Assembly: GCF_000230835.1 (NCBI RefSeq) | Contig: NZ_CM001240.1 | Location: 2,116,501 to 2,180,500 of the forward strand | DNA from: Clostridium sp. DL-VIII | Lineage (GTDB): Bacteria; Bacillota; Clostridia; Clostridiales; Clostridiaceae | Direction of reading: 5' to 3' | DNA: 64,000 nt | In this document: in pieces, positions 17,996 to 26,777 of the stretch | Position numbering within the stretch: position 1 is the stretch's first letter | How the letters are laid out: every line of letters starts with the position of its first letter | Position numbers and translations under genes: made by a program | Notes under the pieces: model-generated | Told to the model about the DNA's origin: nothing | The model's input: only the letters and a program-made list of their open reading frames with translations | The model's database searches: none

Positions 17996-18063
17996 TTTAC
18001 ATTTCACAATTTAAAGTTAAGGAAAAAAAGTCCTCGACTTTCCTTAAAATTGTTAAGTGTAAA
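17996..18063. repeat. Large imperfect palindrome in the aspA leader
   Basis: The outer arms TTTACATTTCACAATTT and AAATTGTTAAGTGTAAA pair with three mismatches; the inner arms TTAAGGAAA/TTTCCTTAA and AAGTC/GACTT pair around CTC. Read on the minus strand, the centre gives a short stem followed by TTTTTTT, so it could act as an attenuator or second terminator ahead of aspA. It may also be a dispersed hairpin repeat. Confidence 0.55.
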
Positions 18064-18131
18064 TTATGCATTGCAATATATAAGTTCTAATTTAAATAAC
18101 ACATTTTACTAAAATATTAGTTTTAAAAATT

Positions 18132-18164
18132 TTTAAAAAATTTCGTCATTCATTGACGAAATTT
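18132..18164 (-). terminator. Intrinsic terminator of the DUF2164 gene
   Basis: AAATTTCGTCA and TGACGAAATTT form an 11-bp stem around a 5-nt loop directly after the stop codon on the minus strand. A run of T follows in that direction. Confidence 0.85.
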
Positions 18165-18401
18165 CTAATACTTCTGGATTGATAGCAGATCATCTATACT
18201 TCTATTCATATATTTATAAGAATCGTAAACCCCTTGATTGTAAAATTCCAATGATAATTTATCTATAAAAAAATCTAATATATTACCTGATGCTAAATCA
18301 CCTAATTCTTCTCCGCTTTCATTGTAAAAATATTCTTTTATTGAAGAAATCATATCGGCTCGTTGTTCCTTAGTTAAAGTAATTTTATCCTTGTTTTTCA
18401 T
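18165..18401 (-). CDS. DUF2164-family small protein
   Basis: A protein of 78 aa: 'LTKEQRADMISSIKEYFYNE' followed by 'GEELGDLASGNILDFFIDKL' and 'FYNQGVYDS'. This order and spacing match the DUF2164 family, whose function is unknown. It is soluble, with no signal or membrane segment. GGAGG lies before the ATG on the minus strand. It is a monocistronic unit with its own terminator, divergent from hydF. Confidence 0.8.
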   Translation of the reverse strand: MKNKDKITLTKEQRADMISSIKEYFYNESGEELGDLASGNILDFFIDKLSLEFYNQGVYDSYKYMNRSIDDLLSIQKY

Positions 18402-18729
18402 TCAAAACCTCCATATTAAATTTTAATAAAATTCATTTGTATTTATTATAACTCATATACTAGAATTATGTAGAGCCTAATTTAATTAGGTATATGAAAG
18501 AAAATAACGAGTCCAAAATGTCATGATTATTTTTCATCAGACGAAGAAAATGAAAAATTAGATGAAGAATTACCTTTGCAATATGTATTAATATTTTATA
18601 TTATAATAGAAGAAACCAAATAAAAATATTAAAGTGATACCCATATTTTTTGGGTACAATGTACTTGTAAAATGCCATGACATGGGGCTTATAATACCTT
18701 GTAAATTCGATATTTAGAGGAGTAATAAT
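18402..18729. other. Intergenic region between DUF2164 and hydF
   Basis: Elements seen here: a 15-bp palindrome CCTAATTTAATTAGG (18476-18490); a short hairpin TACCCA/TGGGTA (18638-18656); and a possible hydF promoter, TTGTAA at 18665 and TATAAT at 18690 with 19-bp spacing, which is longer than ideal. An ATG at 18494 opens a ten-codon frame. In the next frame a further stretch (HDYFSSDEENEKLDEELPL) runs to a stop at 18623, which could be a frameshifted small gene or chance. Confidence 0.4.
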
Positions 18730-19968
18730 ATGAGTTTAAATACAACACCTTCTGGAGAAAGAGTACATATTGCTTTGTTTGGAATGACAAATGCAGGTAA
18801 ATCAAGTATCATAAATGCACTTACAAATCAGGAAATTTCTATTGTTTCTGATGTAAGGGGGACAACTACTGATCCAGTTTATAAAGCTATAGAAATTCTT
18901 CCTATAGGACCTTGCATGATAATTGATACAGCAGGTCTTGATGATGAAAGTGAATTAGGAGAATCAAGAAAAAAGAAAACTCTTGAAGTTTTAGCTAAGA
19001 CAGATGTAGCTCTAGTAGTGGTAGATAGTACTAGAGGAATAATAGATAAGGACGAAGCTATAATAAGCCAGCTAAAAGAAAAGAAAATACCAGTAATATG
19101 TATTTTTAATAAGGCAGACCAAAAGAGCAGAACAAAAGAAGAAATAGATGAGATACAGAAAGAAATCGGCATACCTATTATTTCTACATCTGCATTAAGT
19201 AAAGACGGAATAGATGAACTTAAGCAAAAAATCATAGATATAATACCAGATGATGAGGATAAGTTTAAGCTAGTTGGAGATCTTATAAGTCCTGGAGATA
19301 TAGTAGTTCTTGTTACACCTATTGATAAGGCAGCACCTAAAGGAAGACTTATTCTTCCACAACAGCAAACTATAAGGGATGTAATAGAAAGTGATGCAAT
19401 AGCTGTTGTAACTAAAGAACATGAATTAAGAGAAACACTTGAAAATTTAAAGAAAAAGCCTAAGCTTGTTATAACTGATTCACAAGTATTTTTAAAGGCA
19501 TCAGCAGATACACCTAAGGATATAAAGCTTACATCATTTTCAATATTGCAGGCAAGATATAAAGGTAACCTCATTGAGCTTGTAAAAGGTGCAAAAGCAA
19601 TAGAATCCTTAGAAGATGGGGATAGTGTATTAATTTCAGAAGGCTGCACTCATCATAAACAATGTGATGATATTGGAACAGTAAAAATTCCAAGATGGGT
19701 ACGTCAAATGACTGGTAAGCAAATAAATTTTGAATACTCTTCAGGATCTTCTTTTACTGACGATATAAAAAAATATAAGTTAATCATTCATTGTGGTGGA
19801 TGTATGTTAAATAGAGCAGCAATGCTTTCAAGGATTGATAACGCAGTTAAACATGAAATACCTATTGTAAATTATGGGGTACTTATTGGATATGTACAAG
19901 GAATTTTAGAAAGAGCACTTGAACCATTCCCATTAGCAAAAGAAATATATGACGGTGATTTTATTTAA
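18730..19968 (+). CDS. hydF: [FeFe]-hydrogenase H-cluster maturation GTPase HydF
   Basis: A protein of 412 aa with an N-terminal TrmE/Era-type GTPase: P-loop 'GMTNAGKSS' (18-26), 'DTAGLDDESELG' switch II and 'NKAD' specificity motif. The C-terminal cluster domain has 'CTHHK' (Cys306, His308) and 'HCGGCM' (Cys355, Cys358), the CxHx(n)HCxxC signature that holds the [4Fe-4S] cluster on which the di-iron precursor is assembled. HydF delivers that 2Fe unit to hydrogenase HydA. hydE and hydG, its partners, are not in this window, so they are encoded elsewhere. A [FeFe] hydrogenase and fermentative H2 production are implied. GAGGAG precedes the start. Confidence 0.97.
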   Translation: MSLNTTPSGERVHIALFGMTNAGKSSIINALTNQEISIVSDVRGTTTDPVYKAIEILPIGPCMIIDTAGLDDESELGESRKKKTLEVLAKTDVALVVVDSTRGIIDKDEAIISQLKEKKIPVICIFNKADQKSRTKEEIDEIQKEIGIPIISTSALSKDGIDELKQKIIDIIPDDEDKFKLVGDLISPGDIVVLVTPIDKAAPKGRLILPQQQTIRDVIESDAIAVVTKEHELRETLENLKKKPKLVITDSQVFLKASADTPKDIKLTSFSILQARYKGNLIELVKGAKAIESLEDGDSVLISEGCTHHKQCDDIGTVKIPRWVRQMTGKQINFEYSSGSSFTDDIKKYKLIIHCGGCMLNRAAMLSRIDNAVKHEIPIVNYGVLIGYVQGILERALEPFPLAKEIYDGDFI

Positions 19969-20070
19969 AATTAATCATGCTATTTGTTATAAAAGATGAT
20001 ATAATTAGTAAGTTCGATTGTAAAATAGATTTTTAAATATTTTCATAAATTTAAAGGTGAAATTTTCGTT

Positions 20071-20165
20071 GAGAATGTGCCTTATTTGACTGTTTGATTT
20101 TTGCTCATAGATGCGATGCACAACACGTATTTGTGAGCATTTTAAGTGCTTAGATTAATAAGCGG
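20071..20165. other. Structured, relatively GC-rich block upstream of polC
   Basis: Within the 373-bp gap before polC this stretch is visibly richer in G+C than its surroundings. It has nested complementary segments: CTTATT (20081)/AATAAG (20157) and TGCTCA (20102)/TGAGCA (20134). An alternative CACAA (20119)/TTGTG (20131) pairing would compete with the second. No open frame and no known RNA class is recognised. It could be a structured RNA, a dispersed repeat or a protein-binding region. Confidence 0.35.
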
Positions 20166-20341
20166 ATTATAAAAATATAGATTTGTAGGGACTATTTTGA
20201 AGATATATTTAAAGATGTATTATTTTAAAGAATAAAAGATATTTTTTTACAAAAGATAAATTCGTTGAGATTTAAAAAATAGTATAGGTGTTATATAAGA
20301 CAAATATAATAAGTATACTAAAAATTTTTTAAAGAAGGATA

Positions 20342-23300
20342 ATGAGTGGTATGAAAAAAGTAAATGAAGCTTTTAGTGATTACGAATCTGGTGGGAAGAT
20401 AAATACTGCCGTTATAGAAAATGTAGTTTTGAGAAAGAAAACTAAAATTTTAGAGATGGAAATCAGTTCAGATGATTATATTGATATAGAAGAAATTGAG
20501 AGCTTTAATAATTTTATAAAAGAAAAGTTTGAATTAAATGATTCTAGAATTACTATAAAATATAGTGATGGAGTCAGCATAAGGCCAATAGAAGAAGAAC
20601 TCAAAAATATTGTGTTTTCTATGTCTAAAAAATATCCTGCTTTAAAGGCAGCAGCAAATAATAGTGAATATGAAATAGCAGGAAATACAATAAACTTTAA
20701 TTTCAAAATTCCAGTATCAGGATTCTTAAAAGCAATGGAGTATGATAAAAAAATTAATAAGACTATAAAAAGTTTGTATGGCATGCAATATAATATAAAC
20801 TTTATTGATAAAGTAAGCAGTGAAGAGATAGCAAAAATGCAAGAAGACAAACGTGCAAATGAAATTAAGGTGCTAAAAGAAATTAAAACTACTCAAGGTA
20901 CAAATGCTCCAGCTGCTGAAGCAGCTCCTAAAGTGCCTGAAAATAAGACAGAAATAAAGGTTGAGGGAGATAGTAAGAAGAATCCATTCTTGATTATGGG
21001 GAGAAATGCTAATATTAAGGAGCCTATAATAAAAATTAATGATATTACGCCAAATGAGGGAAGGATAGCCCTAGAGGGTGAAATATCTAACATTGAGGCA
21101 AAGGAATTAAGAAGCGGAAAGATGTTAATTTCATTTGATTTATATGATGGGTCAAACTCAATGACTTGTAAGATATTCTGTAAACCAGGTGAATATGATG
21201 AAGTATTTTCTAGAATAAAAAAGGCAAAGGGGCTTAGACTTGCAGGAAATGCAGGGTATAGTAATTTCTCTCATGAAGTTGAACTTATTGCTAATACTGT
21301 AATTGAAACAGATGGAATTAAGAAGGCTAAAAGAATGGATAATGCAGAGGTGAAGAGGGTGGAACTTCACATGCATACGCAGATGAGCCAGATGGATGCT
21401 ATGACTAGTGCTACTGATTTAATTAAGAGAGCCATGAGCTGGGGAATGAAATCTATTGCTATAACTGATCATGGAGTTGTGCAGTCCTTTCCAGAAGCAC
21501 ATAAGCTCCTTGGAAGAGATAATCCAGATATGAAGATAATATATGGAGTAGAAGCTTATCTAGCTCCTGATAAAAAACCATCTGTGACAAATATAAAAGG
21601 ACAGAGTATAGATACAACCTATTGTGTTCTGGACTTAGAAACTACAGGTTTTTCGCCAAAGACAGAGAAAATTACTGAAATAGGAATAATGAAAATTAAG
21701 GATGGAAAAGTAATAGATAAATTCAGCACTTTTGTAAATCCTGAAAAATCAATTCCAATGAGAGTTGTAGAAATTACTAACATAACTGATGAAATGGTAA
21801 GAGATGCAGAAACTATAGGTGAGGTATTTCCTAAAATGCTTGAATTTATTGAAGGATGTGTCTTAGTTGCCCATAATGCTGAATTTGATATTAACTTTTT
21901 AAAACATAATGCTAGAGTATTAGGTCACGATTTTGATTTTACCTATTTAGATACCTTGTCTTTAGCCCAAGATATTTTTCCAGAGTTTAAATCTTATAAA
22001 CTAGGTAGAATTGCAAAAAATCTTGGTATAAAGGTGGAAGTTGCTCATAGAGCCTTAGATGATGTTGATACCACTGTCAAGGTATTTAACATAATGCTTG
22101 AAAAGCTAAAGGAAAGAGGAGCAGAAACACTTGAAGATATAGAAGAATATGCTTCTGATGAAGAATCTAAGAAGGCAGCTTATAAAAAGGTTAAAACTTA
22201 CCATGCAATAATATTAGCAAAGGATTATGTTGGTTTAAAGAATTTATATAAACTGGTATCATATTCTCATTTAGATTATTTCTATAAAAAGCCACGTATA
22301 TTAAAGAGCATGTTTAAAAAGTATTCTGAAGGTTTAATAATTGGAAGTGCCTGCAGTGAAGGTGAGTTATATCAGTCAATATTATTAGGAAAATCTGAAG
22401 AGGAAATAGAGAATATTGCAAAGTTCTATGATTATTTAGAAATTCAGCCCCTAGGGAATAATGATTATTTAGTAAGACAGGAGCAGGTACCAAACAAAGA
22501 ATATCTAAAAGAGATTAATAAAAAGATTATAAGACTTGCAGAAAAATTAAATAAACCTGTAGTAGGAACAGGAGACGTTCATTTTATGGATCCTGAAGAT
22601 GAAATATATAGACGTATACTAGAAGCAGGTCAAGGCTTTAAGGATGCTGATGATCAAGCTCCATTATATTTACGAACTACTGAGGAGATGCTTAAAGAAT
22701 TTGATTACTTGGGAGCAGAAAAGGCATATGAAGTTGTAGTCACAAACACTAATAAGGTAGCAGATATGTGTGAGCAGATAAGTCCGATATCTCCAGAAAA
22801 ATGTCCGCCGCACATAGAAGGGTGTGAACAGACTATTAAAGATATAGCCTATGAAAAGGCTCATGAATTATATGGAGATCCTCTTCCAGAGATAGTTCAA
22901 GCAAGGCTAGATAAAGAACTTGATTCTATTATAAAAAATGGATTTTCCGTAATGTATATAATAGCTCAGAAACTGGTGTGGAAATCAAATGAAGATGGAT
23001 ACTTAGTTGGTTCCAGAGGGTCAGTTGGTTCATCTTTTGTAGCTAATATGACAGGTATAACAGAGGTAAATGCACTTCCGCCACATTATAGATGCCCTAA
23101 GTGTAAGCATTCTGATTTTAATGATTATGGTGTTTTAAATGGTTTTGACTTACCTGATAAAGTATGCCCTGTATGTGGAGAAAATCTACATAAGGATGGT
23201 ATAGATATACCATTTGAAACTTTCTTAGGCTTTAATGGAGATAAAGAGCCAGATATAGATTTAAACTTCTCAGGAGAATATCAGGCAAAAGCTCACAGAT

Positions 23301-24694
23301 ACACAGAAGTTATTTTCGGTAAAGGCACAACCTTTAAGGCTGGTACAATAGGTACTATAGCAGAAAAAACGGCTTTTGGTTATGTGAAAAAATATTATGA
23401 GGAAAAGAACCTTCCTATAAATAAAGCTGAAACAATGAGAATTTCAGTAGGCTGTACTGGTATAAAGAGAACTACAGGTCAGCATCCAGGAGGAATTATA
23501 GTTGTACCAAAGGGACGTGAAATATTTGAATTTTGCCCTGTGCAGCATCCAGCTGATGATCCTAATTCAGATATTATAACAACGCATTTTGATTATCACT
23601 CCATTGACCAGAATCTTTTAAAGCTTGATATATTGGGGCATGATGATCCGACAGTTATAAGGATGCTTCAAGATATAACTGGAGTTAATCCACATGAAAT
23701 ACCTATGGATGATAAGGAAACTATGTCGTTATTCTTCTCTACAGAGGCTCTTTCAGTGACTCCACAGCAGATAAATTCAGAGGTAGGAACCTTTGGAATT
23801 CCTGAGTTTGGTACTAAGTTTGTTAGAGGAATGCTTGTAGATACAAAACCAAGAACTTTTGCAGACTTACTATGTATATCAGGACTTTCACATGGTACTG
23901 ATGTTTGGCTTGGAAATGCTAAGGATTTAATTGATAGTGGCGTGATTACCAGCATAAGTGATGCGGTGTGTACAAGAGATGATATTATGGTTTATCTTAT
24001 TAAAAAAGGATTACCGCCAAACACGGCCTTTAAGATAATGGAGACAGTACGTAAAGGAAAAGCATTAAAGGAACCTAAATGGGGCGAATATGAAGCGCTA
24101 ATGAGGGAAAATGAGGTGCCTGAATGGTATATAGATTCTTGTAAGAAGATAAAATACATGTTCCCTAAAGCCCATGCAGCAGCTTATGTAATGATGGCCT
24201 TTAGAATAGCCTGGTTTAAGGTGCATATACCACAGGCGTATTATGCAACATACTTTAGTATTAGAGCAAAAGCTTTCGATGCAGAGTTCATGATATTTGG
24301 AAAAGAAAAGGTTAAGGCAAAAATGCAGGAAATTCAGGCTCTTGGTAATGATGCAGCTCCTAAGGATAAGGATATGTATGATGACTTAGAGATAGTTCTA
24401 GAAATGTATGAAAGAGGCTTTAAATTCCTTCCAATTGATTTATATAAGTCTCATGCTACAAAATTTCAAGTTGAGGAAGATGGTATAAGACCTCCAATTA
24501 ACAGTATAGCTGGTATGGGAAATGTGGCAGCTGAAGGTATAGCAAATGCTGCTATAGAAAAGGAATTTAACTCTATAGAAGATGTAAGAAAGCGTTCTAA
24601 GATTGGAAATGCCGCAATAGAACTTCTTAAGAAGTTTGACTGCTTAAAAGGTCTGCCAGAAAGTGACCAAATGTGTTTTTTTGATGCGGTATAA
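20342..24694 (+). CDS. polC: DNA polymerase III alpha subunit, Gram-positive PolC type
   Basis: The replicative polymerase, 1450 aa, the usual PolC length. Order of domains: N-terminal region and OB fold (about 220-320); PHP domain split by the exonuclease ('ELHMHTQMSQMDAM' near 340); DEDD 3'-5' proofreading exonuclease ('CVLDLETTGFSPKTEKITEI' near 427, 'HNAEFDINFLKHNA'); the PolC zinc motif ('CPKCKHSD' and 'CPVCGE' near 917-945); and the catalytic palm 'EPDIDLNFSGEYQ' near 970. Two ATGs (20342 and 20351) follow AAAGAAGGA, neither ideally spaced; I keep the first. The gene is monocistronic here. The upstream gap contains the structured block described at 20071. Confidence 0.98.
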   Translation: MSGMKKVNEAFSDYESGGKINTAVIENVVLRKKTKILEMEISSDDYIDIEEIESFNNFIKEKFELNDSRITIKYSDGVSIRPIEEELKNIVFSMSKKYPALKAAANNSEYEIAGNTINFNFKIPVSGFLKAMEYDKKINKTIKSLYGMQYNINFIDKVSSEEIAKMQEDKRANEIKVLKEIKTTQGTNAPAAEAAPKVPENKTEIKVEGDSKKNPFLIMGRNANIKEPIIKINDITPNEGRIALEGEISNIEAKELRSGKMLISFDLYDGSNSMTCKIFCKPGEYDEVFSRIKKAKGLRLAGNAGYSNFSHEVELIANTVIETDGIKKAKRMDNAEVKRVELHMHTQMSQMDAMTSATDLIKRAMSWGMKSIAITDHGVVQSFPEAHKLLGRDNPDMKIIYGVEAYLAPDKKPSVTNIKGQSIDTTYCVLDLETTGFSPKTEKITEIGIMKIKDGKVIDKFSTFVNPEKSIPMRVVEITNITDEMVRDAETIGEVFPKMLEFIEGCVLVAHNAEFDINFLKHNARVLGHDFDFTYLDTLSLAQDIFPEFKSYKLGRIAKNLGIKVEVAHRALDDVDTTVKVFNIMLEKLKERGAETLEDIEEYASDEESKKAAYKKVKTYHAIILAKDYVGLKNLYKLVSYSHLDYFYKKPRILKSMFKKYSEGLIIGSACSEGELYQSILLGKSEEEIENIAKFYDYLEIQPLGNNDYLVRQEQVPNKEYLKEINKKIIRLAEKLNKPVVGTGDVHFMDPEDEIYRRILEAGQGFKDADDQAPLYLRTTEEMLKEFDYLGAEKAYEVVVTNTNKVADMCEQISPISPEKCPPHIEGCEQTIKDIAYEKAHELYGDPLPEIVQARLDKELDSIIKNGFSVMYIIAQKLVWKSNEDGYLVGSRGSVGSSFVANMTGITEVNALPPHYRCPKCKHSDFNDYGVLNGFDLPDKVCPVCGENLHKDGIDIPFETFLGFNGDKEPDIDLNFSGEYQAKAHRYTEVIFGKGTTFKAGTIGTIAEKTAFGYVKKYYEEKNLPINKAETMRISVGCTGIKRTTGQHPGGIIVVPKGREIFEFCPVQHPADDPNSDIITTHFDYHSIDQNLLKLDILGHDDPTVIRMLQDITGVNPHEIPMDDKETMSLFFSTEALSVTPQQINSEVGTFGIPEFGTKFVRGMLVDTKPRTFADLLCISGLSHGTDVWLGNAKDLIDSGVITSISDAVCTRDDIMVYLIKKGLPPNTAFKIMETVRKGKALKEPKWGEYEALMRENEVPEWYIDSCKKIKYMFPKAHAAAYVMMAFRIAWFKVHIPQAYYATYFSIRAKAFDAEFMIFGKEKVKAKMQEIQALGNDAAPKDKDMYDDLEIVLEMYERGFKFLPIDLYKSHATKFQVEEDGIRPPINSIAGMGNVAAEGIANAAIEKEFNSIEDVRKRSKIGNAAIELLKKFDCLKGLPESDQMCFFDAV

Positions 24695-24762
24695 TTGCTA
24701 ATAGGAAATTGTGATTTCTGCTTCGTCAAGATTTTTAAAATTATATAGGGCATAATATAAAA

Positions 24763-24805
24763 CAAAGCTTATATCGCTATTGGTTAATTAGAGATATAAG
24801 CTTTG
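24763..24805 (+). terminator. Hairpin terminator after polC
   Basis: CAAAGCTTATATC and GATATAAGCTTTG form a 13-bp perfect stem, extended by CTA/TAG. The T-tract is weak. Confidence 0.6.
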
Positions 24806-24861
24806 CTATTTAATAATTCTTATATAGAGGGATACGCTTCGTATAAATTTAACAAATAGTG

Positions 24862-24980
24862 CAAGACTAAAGTCATTAATCAAGAATTTAGTATTGCAAT
24901 CAAGAAGTTACCTTTTCATTTTACAAATAGTTTTACTCAAAGTACTTGACTTTGAGTAAACTCTAAGTGTTAGACTGAAT
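24862..24980 (+). promoter_or_regulatory. MerR-type promoter region, copy A (upstream of first aldo/keto reductase)
   Basis: This 119-bp segment is closely similar, with no net gap, to 26529-26647 before the second reductase. It ends in TTGACT (24946-24951), a 19-bp spacer and TAGACT (24971-24976). The spacer contains the dyad ACTTTGAGTAAACTCTAAGT (24949-24968). A 19-bp spacer with a centred dyad is the hallmark of MerR-family activation. Copy A also has a 12-bp inverted repeat TTTACTCAAAGT/ACTTTGAGTAAA (24932-24960) across the -35. The remainder of the 531-bp gap shows only the polC terminator. Confidence 0.75.
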
Positions 24981-25225
24981 CTTAAGGAAGTAAAGTACAA
25001 CAATTAAAGAAGAAGTTAAGCATTTAAAATTGCATTCTTATTTATTTTCATGTGCCTTATAAAACTTCTTATGAGTAAAAATTTACAGAATTAGCATAAG
25101 TAAATAAGTGAATGAAGAATAATTATTTTTAGAGTATAGAAAATAATATAAAAGAAATATCGAAGATATTTGTCTGCATTCATGAAATTATTTAAAAAAT
25201 GCAAAAATCAAGGAGGAACACAAAG

Positions 25226-26338
25226 ATGGAAAAGAAGAAATTGGGATTTGGCTTCATGCGTTTACCATTAAAAGATCAAGAAAATCAAGAAAGCATTGAT
25301 TTTGAAACACTAAATAAAATGGTAGATACCTTTTTAGAAAGAGGCTTTACTTATTTTGATACAGCTTATATGTATCATGCATTTAAAAGTGAGATAGCTT
25401 TAAGAGAAGCTTTAGTAAAACGTCATAAAAGAGACAGCTTCACCGTAGCATCAAAGCTTCCAACTATGTTTTTGAAAAAAGAAGGAGATCAAGAAAGAAT
25501 TTTTGACGAGCAGTTAGAAAAGTGCGGAGTTGATTATTTTGATTATTATCTTCTTCATAACTTAGGTTTGGCAAATTATAAAACAGCTCAAAAATTTGAT
25601 AGTTTTGCATTTGTTCAAAAGAAGAAAGAAGAAGGAAAAGTGAAAAATATGGGCTTCTCCTTTCATGATAACGCAAATTTACTAGATGAAATATTAACTG
25701 CACATCCAGAAGTAGATTTTGTTCAATTACAAATCAACTATATCGATTGGGATAATGAAAGTATACAATCTAGAAAATGTTATGAAGTCGCAAGAAAGCA
25801 TAATAAACAAGTTGTTGTTATGGAACCAATTAAAGGAGGAACTCTTGCAAAGGTGCCAGAGGAAGCAGAAAAGTTATTCAAGGAATATCATAAAGACATG
25901 TCTGTACCATCATGGGCAATAAGATTTGTAGCAAGTCATGAAGGAATAATGATGGTACTAAGTGGAATGTCAAATATGGAGCAACTTCTTGATAATACGG
26001 ATTACATGAAAGACTTCGTGCCTTTAAATGATGAAGAAAAAGAGATTATAAAAAAGGCTACAGATATTATTAATAGTAGCATTGCAGTTCCATGTACTGC
26101 ATGTCAGTATTGTGTAGATGGATGTCCAAAGAATATTCCAATACCAAAATACTTCTCTCTATATAATAATAAAAAACAATTTGGTCCTGGAATTTCGCAA
26201 GTTTACTATAATAATTTAACTCTAGAGCATGGAAAAGCTTCTGATTGTATAGGATGTAAGCAATGTGAAAGACATTGCCCACAACATATTGAGATTACAA
26301 AATCTTTAAAGGATGTAGCTGAGGGATTTGAAGCATAA
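25226..26338 (+). CDS. Aldo/keto reductase with C-terminal 4Fe-4S (ferredoxin-like) domain
   Basis: A protein of 370 aa with a TIM-barrel AKR: '[10 protein letters not shown]' at the start, the catalytic Asp/Tyr block '[16 protein letters not shown]', Lys in 'VASKLPTM' and His in 'DYYLLHNLG'. The C-terminus carries two cysteine groups, '[17 protein letters not shown]' and '[17 protein letters not shown]', which should hold Fe-S clusters, so electrons may come from ferredoxin as well as NAD(P)H. AGGAGG sets the ATG at 25226. It is paralogous to the gene at 26778, and both have the same promoter, implying a joint duplication. Carbonyl or aldehyde detoxification is plausible; the substrate is unknown. 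Confidence 0.9.
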   Translation: MEKKKLGFGFMRLPLKDQENQESIDFETLNKMVDTFLERGFTYFDTAYMYHAFKSEIALREALVKRHKRDSFTVASKLPTMFLKKEGDQERIFDEQLEKCGVDYFDYYLLHNLGLANYKTAQKFDSFAFVQKKKEEGKVKNMGFSFHDNANLLDEILTAHPEVDFVQLQINYIDWDNESIQSRKCYEVARKHNKQVVVMEPIKGGTLAKVPEEAEKLFKEYHKDMSVPSWAIRFVASHEGIMMVLSGMSNMEQLLDNTDYMKDFVPLNDEEKEIIKKATDIINSSIAVPCTACQYCVDGCPKNIPIPKYFSLYNNKKQFGPGISQVYYNNLTLEHGKASDCIGCKQCERHCPQHIEITKSLKDVAEGFEA

Positions 26339-26385
26339 TATTTTATGCATTTTACAGATGTATAAGTATTAAAAATTAATAAAAT

Positions 26386-26442
26386 AATGGGATTATGTTT
26401 CTGATAAAACTAAAAAGAGAAAAACTTAAACATAATCCCATT
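26386..26442 (+). terminator. Long-stem hairpin after the first aldo/keto reductase
   Basis: AATGGGATTATGTTT and its exact complement form a 15-bp stem around a 27-nt loop. Only TTT follows, so termination strength is uncertain. Confidence 0.5.
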
Positions 26443-26528
26443 TGACAATGATTATTGTAAGTTTTCTTTGGGCAATTTAATATGCAATAGTAATAAAAAA
26501 TGCTAATAAAATTTAAGTTTAACTAACT

Positions 26529-26647
26529 CAAGACTAAAGTAATTAAGCAAGACTTTACTATTGCAATCAAGAAGTTACATTTTCATTTTACACCGCAAGA
26601 TTTAAAAAATACTTGACTTTGAGTTGACTTTAAGTGATAGAATGAAT
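26529..26647 (+). promoter_or_regulatory. MerR-type promoter region, copy B (upstream of second aldo/keto reductase)
   Basis: The second copy of the 119-bp block. TTGACT (26613-26618), a 19-bp spacer and TAGAAT (26638-26643) form the promoter, with the dyad ACTTTGAGTTGACTTTAAGT (26616-26635) in the spacer. The upstream parts shared with copy A include CAAGACTAAAGT and TTGCAATCAAGAAGTTAC. The 5' leader to the ATG is about 125 nt. Confidence 0.75.
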
Positions 26648-26777
26648 TTGAAAATATAACATAATAAAAATAATAAATGAGATTTAGTGAAAGAGCTGGA
26701 ATAACCAAAATGATTTTACCACTCATTAACAATGTCTTGTTTGTTTAATTATATTAATTTATTTTGGAGGGGTTTGT

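Noticed and set aside
18494..18623. Possible small acidic protein gene with a frameshift upstream of hydF
   Set aside because: The ATG frame stops after ten codons; joining it to the next frame requires an unproven shift, and no homologue is known to me. Mentioned only in the intergenic entry.
18879..19649. Minus-strand open frame of 256 codons inside hydF
   Set aside because: Opposite a well-conserved GTPase gene; composition is that expected from antisense of hydF, with no domain seen.
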